Shown: positions 17,470 to 27,269 of the stretch, one piece after another
How the letters are laid out: every line of letters begins with the position of its first letter
Position numbering within the stretch: position 1 is the first letter of the stretch
NCBI RefSeq assembly: GCF_900103085.1
Contig: NZ_FMWR01000003.1
Location: 109,144 to 173,143, forward strand
Length of the DNA stretch: 64,000 nucleotides
Direction: 5' to 3'
From: Gilliamella mensalis
GTDB lineage: Bacteria; Pseudomonadota; Gammaproteobacteria; Enterobacterales; Orbaceae
The notes under the pieces: generated by a model
What the model was told of the DNA's origin: nothing
Seen by the model: the letters and a program-made list of their open reading frames with translations, nothing else
The model's database searches: none
Position numbers and translations under genes: made by a program

Positions 17470-18471
17470 TTAACGCAATATTGAAGGTTGATCTGCGCCT
17501 TCTGCTTCAATTTTAGGTGGCATAAAGTGTTCACGTTTTACGCCCAATTTAAGTGACATATACGCAGCCACATAAATTGATGAAATTGTACCAAGTACAA
17601 TACCAACGCCTAATGTTTCAGAAAAACCTTTTAACATTGAACCACCAAAAATATACAGAATAATCACCACAACAAGGGTTGTACCTGATGTCATTAAAGT
17701 ACGATGCAAAGTTTGTGTTAACGAAATATTAATAACATCGTAAGGCTCTGCTCGACGAATCTTTCTAAAATTTTCACGAATTCTATCAAAAACAACAATG
17801 GTATCGTTAAGTGAATAACCAATAATTGATAGCATCGCTGCAATGATAGTTAAATCAAGTTCTCGTTCAAATAGTGATAGATAACCTGCAGTAATAACAA
17901 CATCATGTGCTAAGGCAACAACCGCACCCGTACCAAATCGCCACTCAAAGCGAAAGGCAATATAGATTAAAATACACACTAATGCGGCACATATAGCCAA
18001 AACACCATCTTGAGCAAGTTCAGCTCCAACTGTTGGACCGACAAATTCAATCCGTTTAATTTGGGCATTGGCATCAATATCTTTATGGACTAAATTAGAA
18101 ATTTTTGTGCCTAGTGCATTATCAATAGCAGATGAGGCACTACCGTCTTCTTGCTTAGCCGAAGGTAATCTAATGATGATATCTTTACTACTACCGTAAT
18201 ATTGTACTATCGGTTCATGATAGCCAGCATTGCGTAAGCTGTTACGAAGGTCATCAAGGTTAACAGCTTTTGTTACGGTGAGCTCAACTGTCGTCCCTCC
18301 GGTGAAATCTTGTCCTAGATTAAATCCTTTAACAAAAATAACCACAAAAGAGGCAACAACTAATAACATTGAAATAACAAAAGCAATAAAGCCAAATTTT
18401 AAAAAGTCGAGGACTCTGCGACCATGATTCAATTCTCTAACATCATGATTTTGTTTTTTAGTAATACTCAC
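17470..18471 (-). CDS. secF: SecF, protein translocase subunit
   Basis: 333 aa. SecDF uses the proton gradient to help SecYEG finish protein export. An N-terminal helix (about 30-50) is followed by the signature FNLGQDFTGGTTVELTV, then five helices with the family segments GYSLNDTIVVFDRIREN and MTSGTTLVVVIILYIFGG. Starts nine nt after secD on the same strand; last gene of yajC-secD-secF. Confidence 0.96.
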   Translation of the reverse strand: MSITKKQNHDVRELNHGRRVLDFLKFGFIAFVISMLLVVASFVVIFVKGFNLGQDFTGGTTVELTVTKAVNLDDLRNSLRNAGYHEPIVQYYGSSKDIIIRLPSAKQEDGSASSAIDNALGTKISNLVHKDIDANAQIKRIEFVGPTVGAELAQDGVLAICAALVCILIYIAFRFEWRFGTGAVVALAHDVVITAGYLSLFERELDLTIIAAMLSIIGYSLNDTIVVFDRIRENFRKIRRAEPYDVINISLTQTLHRTLMTSGTTLVVVIILYIFGGSMLKGFSETLGVGIVLGTISSIYVAAYMSLKLGVKREHFMPPKIEAEGADQPSILR

Positions 18472-18480
18472 AATAAACCT

Positions 18481-20337
18481 CTAAATTGATAACTTATTAA
18501 CGCGACGACCGCCATAAATAAGATTGGCTAGTGCACGAGTACCAACAATTGATGTAAACATTGATGTTACAATACCGATACCTAATGTAATAGCAAAGCC
18601 TTTAATTGAGCCTGTACCGACTGCATAAAGAATAACTGCAGTAATTAAAGTGGTAAGGTTAGCATCAAAAATACTGCTCCAAGCACCAGCATACCCTTCA
18701 TTAATTGCATGTTGTACACCACGTCCATTACTAAGCTCTTCTTTTATTCGTTCGTTAATCAGTACATTGGCATCAACAGCCATACCCACAGTTAACACAA
18801 TACCTGCGATACCAGGCATGCTTAGCGTTGCCCCAGGAAGTAAAGACATTACACCAACAATTAATATTAAGTTTGCAACTAATGCAAGGCTTGCAAACAC
18901 ACCAAACAAACGATACATCACTAGCATAAAAATGACAGAAATCAATAAACCCCATGCGCAAGATTCTAAGCCTTGGGTTATATTTTCTTGCCCCATTGAT
19001 GGTCCAACTGTTCGTTCTTCAATAATCTGAATCGGTGCAATTAATGCTCCTGCTCTTAATAATAATGATAAATTTTTAGCTTCATCAATGCTACTAATCC
19101 CGGTTACTTGGAAGCGATCACTAAAAATACCTTGAATAGTTGCCACGTTGATAACCCGTTCTTGTTTTTCAAGGATCGGTTTGTCGTTTTCATCACGCTT
19201 ACCGGTATCTTTGTATTCAACAAATAGGGTTGCCATCGCTTTATGAAGATTTTTTTGGGTAAAATCAAACATTCTTTTACCCCCCGAACCATCAAGTGTA
19301 ATAGCAACTTCGGGTTGACCATATTGATTAGCACGATATGAAGAATCGGTAATATGATCGCCAGTTAATACAATACGTTTATAAAGTAGTACTGGGCGAC
19401 CGTTTTCCATATACTGAATTTCTGAACCATACGGTATTCGCATATCGCCATTGATGATAGCAGGTAAATTAGGTGTGCTCTCTTCGTTAACTTGTCTAAA
19501 CTCTAGTGTTGCCGTTGCCCCCAAAATACGTTTGGCTAATGCTGTGTCTTGTATGCCTGGTAATTCAACAACAATACGATCTGCACCTTGACGTTGGACA
19601 ATTGGCTCAGCAACACCTAGTTGATTGACACGGTTACGCAAAATTGTGGTATTTTGTTGCACTGCGTCATTTTTCGCTTGTTGTAAACGTCGTTCGCTGA
19701 CATTGATTACAACACTGTTCTCACTTTGAGAAATAACTCTGAAATCTTGTAACCCATTGATCTTAGTGATAGCTTTATTGCGTTCTTCTGTATTATCAAA
19801 TTGTAATACAATTTGCTGATTACTATTTTTGCTGATCTTTTTATAATTTAATTTGCTATTAGCAAATTCAGCTTTTATGTTTTCAATAGATTGCTCAGTG
19901 AGTTTACTTAATGCGGTGGTCATATCAACCTCCATCAGAAAGTGAACACCACCACGTAAATCAAGCCCCAGTTTCATAGGTTCTGCACCTAACACAGTAA
20001 GCCACGATGGAGTTGCAGGTGCTAAATTTAATGCAACTATATACTGTTCACCTAACGCGTCTGATATGAGTTCTTTGGCTTTAAGTTGTGTGTCATTATC
20101 ACCAACACGAATCAAAATCGACTTATTTTCATAAACTAATGATTTCGTTTCGATGTGATTATCAGCCAAAAGTTTTTTAATCTTATCTTGCGTAGCAACA
20201 TTAATTTCGGCTGTGTTTGAGCCTGAAATTTGTATAGCGGGATCTTCACCATAAATATTTGGAAGTGCATAAAGTAGGCCGAGGCAAATTACAACGACCA
20301 ACATAATGTACTTCCACAAAGGATAGCGATTTAACAC
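18481..20337 (-). CDS. secD: SecD, protein translocase subunit
   Basis: 618 aa (E. coli 615). N-terminal helix, LGLDLRGGVHFLMEVD, a large periplasmic domain with RNRVNQLGVAEPIVQRQG, and a C-terminal six-helix domain carrying GMAVDANVLINERIKEEL, whose Asp is the proton-path residue of SecD. Intact. It is 64 bp downstream of yajC. The usual upstream tgt/queA are absent; nuoN is there instead. Confidence 0.96.
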   Translation of the reverse strand: MLNRYPLWKYIMLVVVICLGLLYALPNIYGEDPAIQISGSNTAEINVATQDKIKKLLADNHIETKSLVYENKSILIRVGDNDTQLKAKELISDALGEQYIVALNLAPATPSWLTVLGAEPMKLGLDLRGGVHFLMEVDMTTALSKLTEQSIENIKAEFANSKLNYKKISKNSNQQIVLQFDNTEERNKAITKINGLQDFRVISQSENSVVINVSERRLQQAKNDAVQQNTTILRNRVNQLGVAEPIVQRQGADRIVVELPGIQDTALAKRILGATATLEFRQVNEESTPNLPAIINGDMRIPYGSEIQYMENGRPVLLYKRIVLTGDHITDSSYRANQYGQPEVAITLDGSGGKRMFDFTQKNLHKAMATLFVEYKDTGKRDENDKPILEKQERVINVATIQGIFSDRFQVTGISSIDEAKNLSLLLRAGALIAPIQIIEERTVGPSMGQENITQGLESCAWGLLISVIFMLVMYRLFGVFASLALVANLILIVGVMSLLPGATLSMPGIAGIVLTVGMAVDANVLINERIKEELSNGRGVQHAINEGYAGAWSSIFDANLTTLITAVILYAVGTGSIKGFAITLGIGIVTSMFTSIVGTRALANLIYGGRRVNKLSI

Positions 20338-20401
20338 GACATATTCTCTTGTGGGTTAGGTTAGGTAATTCATACAATGAACGATAATAGATAACTCTCT
20401 A

Positions 20402-20731
20402 TTATAGTGATTTCATTGTTCCTTTTGGTAAAACTGAAGTGATAAAGTCACGCTTGATCACAACTTCAGTGGTATCATTTAACTCTAGCACTAGGTAACC
20501 ATTTTCGTTAACTTTTGCTACACGACCAATAAGCCCACCACTAGTTAAAACTTCATCACCTCTTGAAATTGATGCCATTAAATCACGATGAGCTTTAACA
20601 CGTTTTTGTTGTGGACGCATAATCATAAAATAGAAAAATAAACCAAATACAACTAACATAATTGGCATAAAATAATCACTACCTGGTTGACTACCATCTG
20701 CTGCATAAGCACTAGAGATAAAAAAATTCAT
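20402..20731 (-). CDS. yajC: YajC, SecDF-associated membrane protein
   Basis: 109 aa. A short N-terminus, a single membrane helix (FMPIMLVVFGLFFYFMIM), the family motif RPQQKRVKAHRDLMASI and the cytoplasmic segment GDEVLTSGGLIGRV. First gene of the yajC-secD-secF unit, with AGAGGAT ribosome site. Confidence 0.95.
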   Translation of the reverse strand: MNFFISSAYAADGSQPGSDYFMPIMLVVFGLFFYFMIMRPQQKRVKAHRDLMASISRGDEVLTSGGLIGRVAKVNENGYLVLELNDTTEVVIKRDFITSVLPKGTMKSL

Positions 20732-20805
20732 ACTAATCCTCTTGATTCAAATTAAATTTTTAAAGGTCAGAATTATAACACAATAAATAAATCTATTATT
20801 AACTA

Positions 20806-20852
20806 TTTCTTGTCAAAAAGTTTCAGGAAAGTATGTGTCTAAGTATAAAAAC
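20806..20852 (+). repeat. Dispersed intergenic repeat, copy B
   Basis: TTTCTTGTCAAAAA, then GTTTCAGGAAAGTATGTGT and AAGTATAAAAA; same order and strand as copies at 15627 and 57612. It lies between nuoN and yajC. Confidence 0.55.
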
Positions 20853-20928
20853 AAAGCATTTTAGGCTACTTAAGCTAATATGAATCCGCCACAAAAACGA
20901 TAAAACAATAAAAGCGAATTATCATTAA

Positions 20929-22731
20929 TTACGTAGTCAAATATTGTGCCATGCTAACTAAGTTAAATAGCCATTTAGGGTAAATTCCACAAAGTAGCGT
21001 CAATAATGCACATAACACAATAATTAACTCGCTTATTCGAATATTAATCCATTTTAATTTAATTGAAGATCCGCTTGAAATTTGATCGTCACCAAAAGTT
21101 GGTCTTATATAAAGATTAATAATTAAGCGAGCATAAAAATAAAGCCCCAATGCACTACCCATAACAACGGCAGCAACTAACCACCATAATTCAGCCGTTA
21201 CGCCTAATAACACCAATAAAAATCGTCCAACAAAGCCTGCTGTTAATGGTGTACCTGCCAATGATAAAAGCCCTACCCCCATCGCTAATGCTAGAATTGG
21301 TCTTCGCCAAAATAGTCCTAACAGGTCAATTTCATCTTCATGATCTTTAAGTTCATTAGAATGAGAATCTAAACTTATCGTCCCTAAAATACAGATATTA
21401 GCTAAAATATAGCCAATTAAATAAACACCAATCGTTTCTAATGCAAGCACTTGATATTGAACAGCAATTAAAGCTGTTAAGAGATAACCGAAATGTGCTA
21501 TTGATGAATAAGCAAGTAATCGTTTTAAGCTACTTTGCATTAGCGCCAATAAATTGCCCCATAAAATAGAACAAAAAGCCATAATAACTAAAATAATCCG
21601 AATGGTTTCGTTGTTAACAATGGGTGCTAATAGAAATAGTCTTGCGATAGCACAAAAAATCGCAACTTTTCCAACTGTTGATAGCAATAAAGCAACAACT
21701 GTTGGTGCGCCTTGATAAACATCAGGCAACCAAAGTTGAAATGGCACCAATGATAATTTAAAACCAATACCAACCAACATTAAGCAAACACCCATCAGTA
21801 ATAATATACTTAGAGAAGGCATTGTTGAGAGTTGATAACTAAGGCCGCTAAAAGTCAACTCTCCGGTCGTGGCATAATAAAAAGCGATACCCATCAATAA
21901 AAATACGCTGGCAACAGCAGATAAAATCATATACTTAACGGCAGCTTCTAATGAATGAGTCTGTGTATATTGATAACCAATTAAGCCAACAAATGGAATA
22001 GATAACAGTTCAATCCCAATAAAAAATGAGATTAAATGGCTGGCATATACGAGTGTTACACCACCTAATGCCATAAAAAGTAAGATTAAATAAAATAACC
22101 CGTGCTGAAGTTTCTCTTGTTTAAACCAACGATATGCGAAACAAGAAACGGCAATGGATATAATCAAAATCAAGCTGGTATAAAGTAATCCGTAGCCATC
22201 ACAGGTGAAAAGCGCGGTGATATGACGTGCCAGCCATTCATCCGTTAAATGAAAATCGATGAGAAAATTATCATCAACATTAGTATTAGTATTAGTATTA
22301 GTATTAGTATTAGTATTAGTATTAGTATTAGTATTAGTATTAGTATTAGTATTAGTATTAGTATTAGTATTAGTAGACTGACCGCTTTCGATATTACCGT
22401 CAATACTTATATTGTCACGTTCATTCGATGGCCCCACAATTTCAGAAGATACAGTATCAATTGCAATTGTTTCTTCGCTCGATGGATTTGGCTCTTTAGT
22501 AGAAGCAGAAACTGACGCCGATATTTGCATATTGTCATTGCTAATATCGGTTATATGTTGTGTACTAAACGAAATTTTATAGCCAATCATCACAGAGCAG
22601 ATCAATGCACCAGTTAATCCACACACAGTTAAAATAGCACATCCTTTAGTGCCTACTTTAAAAATAAATAGGGAACATAACAAAACAATGATGGCAAAGC
22701 TTAATACAAAAATAGGCGATAAAGCTATCAT
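20929..22731 (-). CDS. nuoN: NuoN, complex I membrane subunit with Thr-Asn repeat insertion
   Basis: 600 aa against 485 in E. coli. The C-terminal 440 residues follow NuoN closely (GIELLSIPFVGLIGY, GFKLSLVPFQLWLPDVYQGA, SIAHFGYLL). Glu133, Lys217 and Lys247 equivalents are kept; His224 is Gln and Lys395 is Arg (GFVGRF). The extra length is between helices 2 and 3: a Ser/Glu-rich, low-complexity loop ending in about 17 Thr-Asn pairs encoded by a hexamer repeat. Last gene of nuoJKLMN; no nuoA-I is in the window. Confidence 0.9.
   Translation of the reverse strand: MIALSPIFVLSFAIIVLLCSLFIFKVGTKGCAILTVCGLTGALICSVMIGYKISFSTQHITDISNDNMQISASVSASTKEPNPSSEETIAIDTVSSEIVGPSNERDNISIDGNIESGQSTNTNTNTNTNTNTNTNTNTNTNTNTNTNTNTNVDDNFLIDFHLTDEWLARHITALFTCDGYGLLYTSLILIISIAVSCFAYRWFKQEKLQHGLFYLILLFMALGGVTLVYASHLISFFIGIELLSIPFVGLIGYQYTQTHSLEAAVKYMILSAVASVFLLMGIAFYYATTGELTFSGLSYQLSTMPSLSILLLMGVCLMLVGIGFKLSLVPFQLWLPDVYQGAPTVVALLLSTVGKVAIFCAIARLFLLAPIVNNETIRIILVIMAFCSILWGNLLALMQSSLKRLLAYSSIAHFGYLLTALIAVQYQVLALETIGVYLIGYILANICILGTISLDSHSNELKDHEDEIDLLGLFWRRPILALAMGVGLLSLAGTPLTAGFVGRFLLVLLGVTAELWWLVAAVVMGSALGLYFYARLIINLYIRPTFGDDQISSGSSIKLKWINIRISELIIVLCALLTLLCGIYPKWLFNLVSMAQYLTT
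22279..22374. repeat. 16-copy hexanucleotide repeat (ATTAGT) inside nuoN
   Basis: Sixteen perfect tandem copies of ATTAGT on the plus strand (ACTAAT on the coding strand) encoding Thr-Asn. Changes in copy number keep the reading frame, so it should alter loop length rather than switch the gene off. Confidence 0.97.
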
Positions 22732-22737
22732 AGATTA

Positions 22738-24282
22738 TTACTCTCCAACTCGCTCGGTAGTTATGTATTGTTGCGTTTGATTAACGACAGAATAAGACAT
22801 ATCTAAAACCACTTGAGGATACAAACCAATAACAATAAGAACAATTAAAATGCTTGATAATAACAATAAATCTTTTTTACTAAGTAAATGTTTTATTGCA
22901 ACACCATTATCAACTGCACCATAAAAAATAGGCTGCATACGTACAATAAATGAAATAGACAGTAATAGTAAGCCAATTATTAATAAGATAGTATAAAAGG
23001 AAAAAACTGAATAACTACCAAATAACATCATATAATTTCCAACAAAATTAGCCGTGCCAGGAATACCTAATACAGCTAATATAAAATACAAAGTAAATGA
23101 AGATAGATAAGGTACGCGTTCTTTAAGTCCAACAAATTGGTTTATATTTCGAGTTGAATAACATTCCCCCAATAATCCACTAATTATAAACATGCCAACT
23201 ATTGCTAAATTGATAGCTATCATTTGAATAACCACACCTTGATAAGCAACAACAGAACCACTATAAATAATGGCCGTAACAAATCCCATTAACGCAATAT
23301 GAATATAAGCAATGAGTTTTTTAATATCTGTTTGATTAAATGCTAGTAATGCTGCATAAAACACCGTGAATAGAGCAAGAACTAACATAAGTGGCATAAT
23401 AATGATTGAAGCATTAGGAAATAGAGGTATAACAAAACGTAATAAACCAAATGCTGCAGTATTAAGTAACAATCCACTGATCATCATCGAGCCAGTTGTT
23501 GAAGATTCCATATGAGCTTCAATAAACCAGCCATGAAAGGGAACAAAAGGAATACGCACGATAAAAGCAGCTAAAAATCCCAGCATGAGTAAAAATTCGG
23601 TATAACTTGAAATGGGCGTTTTTGTTAATACCTGATAATCAAACGTCCAATGCCCTGTTAAGTTCCAGTTGGTCAAGGCTAATGACACAATTGAAATTAG
23701 CATAAGTAAACTGCTCAATTGAGTATAAATTAAAAATTTGCTGGCACCGTTAAAACGCAATTGTGAGCTTGAATCTCGTCGTCCCCATAGCGAAATTAAA
23801 AAATAGATAGGAATTGCGACCGCTTCCCAAAAGAAGAACATTAAAAATAAATCAGTGATTACAAATAACATCATAATAGCTGATGTCATAAATAATAGGC
23901 ATAAGTAAAATAGACCAAGATTGTTGAGGCTCTCTTTACTAGAATAGACAATCGTCAATAACACAATAAATAGAGTTGCGGTGATAACGACCATAGATAG
24001 ACCATCTAAGACAAGATGAAAATGAATGCCTAACAAAGGGATCCATTCTAGATTAACTTCCTGTACCCAATTTGCCCCCTTATTTAACACATCAACGGCA
24101 TCTACCCATACTACTATTACCATCAATAATGTAATACAAATAGTAGTAAAGGCTACAATTATTGGTAATTTTGACCAACGCATCTGTACATTGGCAGAAA
24201 CAACGCCTCTTTGTAAACATACATAGCATAACCAACCAATAAATCCGCCTATCACAGGTAAAAAAACAAGCCATAACAACAT
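22738..24282 (-). CDS. nuoM: NuoM, divergent complex I antiporter-like subunit
   Basis: 514 aa (E. coli 509), about 14 helices, aligning throughout. The Glu144 equivalent is kept (FFFWE), but the channel residues are replaced: Lys234 to Arg (AAFIVRIPFVP), Lys265 to Asn (LLLNTAAFGLL), His322 to Leu, His348 to Ile, Glu407 to Asn (NFVGNYMMLFG), in E. coli numbering. These are read from alignment to remembered E. coli sequence. The frame is intact, so the protein is maintained, but ordinary proton pumping is doubtful. Seven nt upstream of nuoN start. Confidence 0.92.
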   Translation of the reverse strand: MLLWLVFLPVIGGFIGWLCYVCLQRGVVSANVQMRWSKLPIIVAFTTICITLLMVIVVWVDAVDVLNKGANWVQEVNLEWIPLLGIHFHLVLDGLSMVVITATLFIVLLTIVYSSKESLNNLGLFYLCLLFMTSAIMMLFVITDLFLMFFFWEAVAIPIYFLISLWGRRDSSSQLRFNGASKFLIYTQLSSLLMLISIVSLALTNWNLTGHWTFDYQVLTKTPISSYTEFLLMLGFLAAFIVRIPFVPFHGWFIEAHMESSTTGSMMISGLLLNTAAFGLLRFVIPLFPNASIIIMPLMLVLALFTVFYAALLAFNQTDIKKLIAYIHIALMGFVTAIIYSGSVVAYQGVVIQMIAINLAIVGMFIISGLLGECYSTRNINQFVGLKERVPYLSSFTLYFILAVLGIPGTANFVGNYMMLFGSYSVFSFYTILLIIGLLLLSISFIVRMQPIFYGAVDNGVAIKHLLSKKDLLLLSSILIVLIVIGLYPQVVLDMSYSVVNQTQQYITTERVGE

Positions 24283-24299
24283 GAGTGATTACACCTTTA

Positions 24300-26147
24300 T
24301 TAAATAAAAATCAGTAACATTAATACGATAATGCTACCTATAACCATCGAAACCATATACCACCGAATTTGTCCATTTTCTAGGTCAACGATGAATGAAT
24401 TTAATTTTCTGATTCCCCACATTATCCAATAATCCCATAAGGCTAAAGGATCTTTTTTTAACAATTTAGCTAGATAGACATAAGGTTTAACAAATAGAGT
24501 ATTCAATAAGTAATCATAATGCCAGTCACTATTACATAAACGTAAAAAGAATTTAATCATTGGTGTATTAAGCACTTCTTGCACTTCGCTATTTGGTCGT
24601 GCATATAAAATATAAGCAATAAGAAAACTCAATCCGCTCACCGCAGCTAATAATAGCTGAAAGGAGATCTGTCCATTCGTATCTAACTCCGCGATTGGGA
24701 TAATGCCTTGAATCGGTAATGGAAAATAAATGAACAACGCAGTAGTAAATATCAATAATATAAAAATTGGACAATAACTTATCCATTTAGTTTTTGTAAA
24801 ATCATACCGTTTTTGTTTTTGATAAAATACCATCAAAATTAAACGCCATATTCCTAAGCTCGAAAATAAAATCCCCATCAAACCAATGGTTCCGGATATC
24901 AATCTATCTTTAGCCATTAATCCCCAAATGATATCCCCTTTAACATAAAATGATGCCGAAATCCAAGGCATGGCACTAAGTGACAACATAATTAACAAAA
25001 ATACTACATGTAACACAGGAAAAGATTTGATTAAACCGCCCAATTTACTTATATCACGCTCACCTTGACATTTTTTGATTAAAATTGATGAGGCTAAAAT
25101 CAGCAATGTACTTGTTACTGTATAATTAATTAAGCAATTAAGAGACAAACTCCAACTTTGCGTTGAAAACGCATAAAATAGATAGCTAATTTGTGCTAAA
25201 TTGATATAGGTGATAATTCGTTTAATATCATACTGAACTAAGGCGATAGTACTAGCAAATAATATGGTTAACGATGACATTATTGATATAATAGCAAGCA
25301 CATCATTTGACATCATAAACAAATTACTAAGCCTTAAAACTAAATATACTCCAGCTAAAATCACCGTTGAAGATTGTAATAAAGCTACCGCAGGCATTGG
25401 CGCTAATGTTGTTTGAGCAAACCATGAATGCATAGGAAATAGCGCAGACTTACTCATTGCACCAAGGAACAGCATTAAAGTTATCCAAAATATGATGTCT
25501 GAATCGACCGCTAAATTATCATGTGCTTGCGTCAAAACATCACGAATATTTAATGTCCCTAAATTTTGGTATAGTAAAAATATACCAATAATAAAAAAAA
25601 TATCAGTTAAATGCATAATGATAAATGCCTTTACTGCTGCATAACCATTACGAGCCTGTTTATAGTAAATACCGATAAGTAAGTAAGTACTTATGCTCAC
25701 ACCTTCCCAGCCAATTAACATAACAAATAGATTATCAACTAATACAACGGTTAATATACTGGCAATTAATAAATTACTGTAAGCATAAAAATTATAAATA
25801 TCCTTTCTTGAAGTTAAATAACAAGCTGCAAAAAAATAGATAAAAAAACCAAAAAATGAGATTAAAACTAAAAAGGTTAGTGATAAGCCATCTAAGGTTA
25901 AAGAAATAGGCACAGTAAAATCACCCACTGAAAACCAATTCCATAATGGTCTGGTATAAACTAAGATCATATCAGGTACTGTATTAGAACTAAAATCAAT
26001 GCAAGCAAATACAGTAATTAGTGTAATTACTAGCATAGTACTAATACCAATAATCATCACATTAATTGATCGAATATGTCTCCCTAGACACACTAATATT
26101 AGAAAAGAGAGTAAGGGAACAATAATAGTTAAATAAAGTAAATTCAT
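24300..26147 (-). CDS. nuoL: NuoL, divergent complex I antiporter-like subunit
   Basis: 615 aa (E. coli 613), including the lateral helix region and last helix. Glu144 (GWEGVSISTYLL), Asp178 and Lys229 (GAMSKSALFP) are kept. His254 is Gln, His334 Cys, His338 Tyr, Lys342 Ser (LINYTVTSTLLILASS) and Asp400 Gly (FYVKGDI). Thus the central channel and exit are altered. It overlaps nuoK by 4 nt. The intact length argues against simple pseudogene decay. Confidence 0.93.
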   Translation of the reverse strand: MNLLYLTIIVPLLSFLILVCLGRHIRSINVMIIGISTMLVITLITVFACIDFSSNTVPDMILVYTRPLWNWFSVGDFTVPISLTLDGLSLTFLVLISFFGFFIYFFAACYLTSRKDIYNFYAYSNLLIASILTVVLVDNLFVMLIGWEGVSISTYLLIGIYYKQARNGYAAVKAFIIMHLTDIFFIIGIFLLYQNLGTLNIRDVLTQAHDNLAVDSDIIFWITLMLFLGAMSKSALFPMHSWFAQTTLAPMPAVALLQSSTVILAGVYLVLRLSNLFMMSNDVLAIISIMSSLTILFASTIALVQYDIKRIITYINLAQISYLFYAFSTQSWSLSLNCLINYTVTSTLLILASSILIKKCQGERDISKLGGLIKSFPVLHVVFLLIMLSLSAMPWISASFYVKGDIIWGLMAKDRLISGTIGLMGILFSSLGIWRLILMVFYQKQKRYDFTKTKWISYCPIFILLIFTTALFIYFPLPIQGIIPIAELDTNGQISFQLLLAAVSGLSFLIAYILYARPNSEVQEVLNTPMIKFFLRLCNSDWHYDYLLNTLFVKPYVYLAKLLKKDPLALWDYWIMWGIRKLNSFIVDLENGQIRWYMVSMVIGSIIVLMLLIFI

Positions 26148-26446
26148 CCTTTCATTTCACTCAATGAATCAATATTAAAAATTTTTCGACGGTAGAATAG
26201 TTTCATCATCAATGCAAGCCCCACACACACTTCAGTTAAGGCTATTATAACTGCTAATATTGCCAGTACTTGACCATCGGATTGTTGCCAATAGCTACTT
26301 GCCGCAAATAATGCAACTATTGCACCATTATTCATAATAATAAGGCTAAGTAATAAAAAATAGAGATGGCGCCGAATCATTACCCCTAGTAAACCAATCA
26401 CAAATAAAATAGACGCAAATATAAGACAATACATGAGAGGAATCAT
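26144..26446 (-). CDS. nuoK: NuoK, complex I subunit lacking Glu36
   Basis: 100 aa, exactly the E. coli length, from ATG 26446 (start chosen because MIPL matches the family N-terminus). Three helices. E. coli Glu36, an essential membrane carboxylate in helix 2, is Ile36 here (LSLIIMNNG), while Glu72 is kept (ALTEVCVG). The C-terminus NIDSLSEMKG matches the family. Overlaps nuoL by 4 nt and starts 2 nt after the end of nuoJ. Confidence 0.94.
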   Translation of the reverse strand: MIPLMYCLIFASILFVIGLLGVMIRRHLYFLLLSLIIMNNGAIVALFAASSYWQQSDGQVLAILAVIIALTEVCVGLALMMKLFYRRKIFNIDSLSEMKG

Positions 26447-26447
26447 A

Positions 26448-26951
26448 TTATTTCTCCGACAGAAGCCGATGCATGAAATGATAAGCAATGACAACTGCAC
26501 CCAATAATAAAAAAAAGGCTAATTCAGCCATCAAAATGTAGGCATATACAGACATCTCATGCATTAACTCATGGGATTCTTTCAGTTCTGAATAGTTAGT
26601 ATTCACTACGCCATAAATAAGGGCTACGAGTAAAATAAAGGCTAATATTAATGGCCCTAACCAAATTTTTGGGCTGATACCCCGTTTATTGTTTTCTACA
26701 TTATCAACGCTAATTTTCAAAATCGATGCGACAAGTAAAAAAAGCGTTACCGAGCCACCAATGAATAATAGGATATATAAAACAGCAGAAAAATATGTCT
26801 CAAGTAGAATAAATATCAGTGCTGAGGCAAAAAGGGAAATAATAAGATATAAGATTGCTTTATCAATCCGTAAGCTACTAATCACTTTTACACTGGCAAC
26901 AATAGCAATAATCGACGCGATATAAAAAACAGCGATCATTAAATAATCCAA
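26448..26951 (-). CDS. nuoJ: NuoJ, complex I membrane subunit
   Basis: 167 aa, five helices. LYLIISLFASALIFILLETYFSA (quoted in part as ILYLIISLFASALIF) matches NuoJ helix 2. The YAGAIMVLF motif of helix 3 has become FIGGSVTLF, losing the conserved Tyr. First gene of the visible nuo set: ppc lies upstream in the opposite direction, so nuoI and the rest of complex I are not adjacent. Confidence 0.88.
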   Translation of the reverse strand: MDYLMIAVFYIASIIAIVASVKVISSLRIDKAILYLIISLFASALIFILLETYFSAVLYILLFIGGSVTLFLLVASILKISVDNVENNKRGISPKIWLGPLILAFILLVALIYGVVNTNYSELKESHELMHEMSVYAYILMAELAFFLLLGAVVIAYHFMHRLLSEK

Positions 26952-27269
26952 TATGTATTGATAATGCTGTTAGTATATACCCAAATGATATCAAGATACA
27001 GTTTACCACTGCGTTCATCGCAAAATAATCTTGTTAAATAAATCTTCTGATGCACATTTTTAGTTGCTGATTTTTCATGGTAGATATAATTAAAACAATT
27101 AAAAAAAATAAAAACCATAAAATTTTATTATTTAAATTCAAAGCAACATTGTTATAAAGTATATAAGTTATCCACATTAACCAATAATTATACCTATCCC
27201 ATTAATTGTCATTTGGGGGCATGCATCTTAAAAATGCTTAGGCATAATAAAATCGAAGATGAGAAAATC
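26952..27269. other. Divergent nuoJ/ppc intergenic region
   Basis: 318 bp, AT-rich, holding the promoters of the nuoJ and ppc transcripts. GTTATAAAGTATATAAG near 27150-27166 may contain a ppc -10. No remnant of nuoI or another nuo gene could be read in any frame. Confidence 0.45.

Noticed and set aside
22249..22515. Plus-strand ORF rich in Ile-Ser opposite nuoN
   Set aside because: It is the antisense reading of the ATTAGT hexamer repeat and has no independent coding signals.
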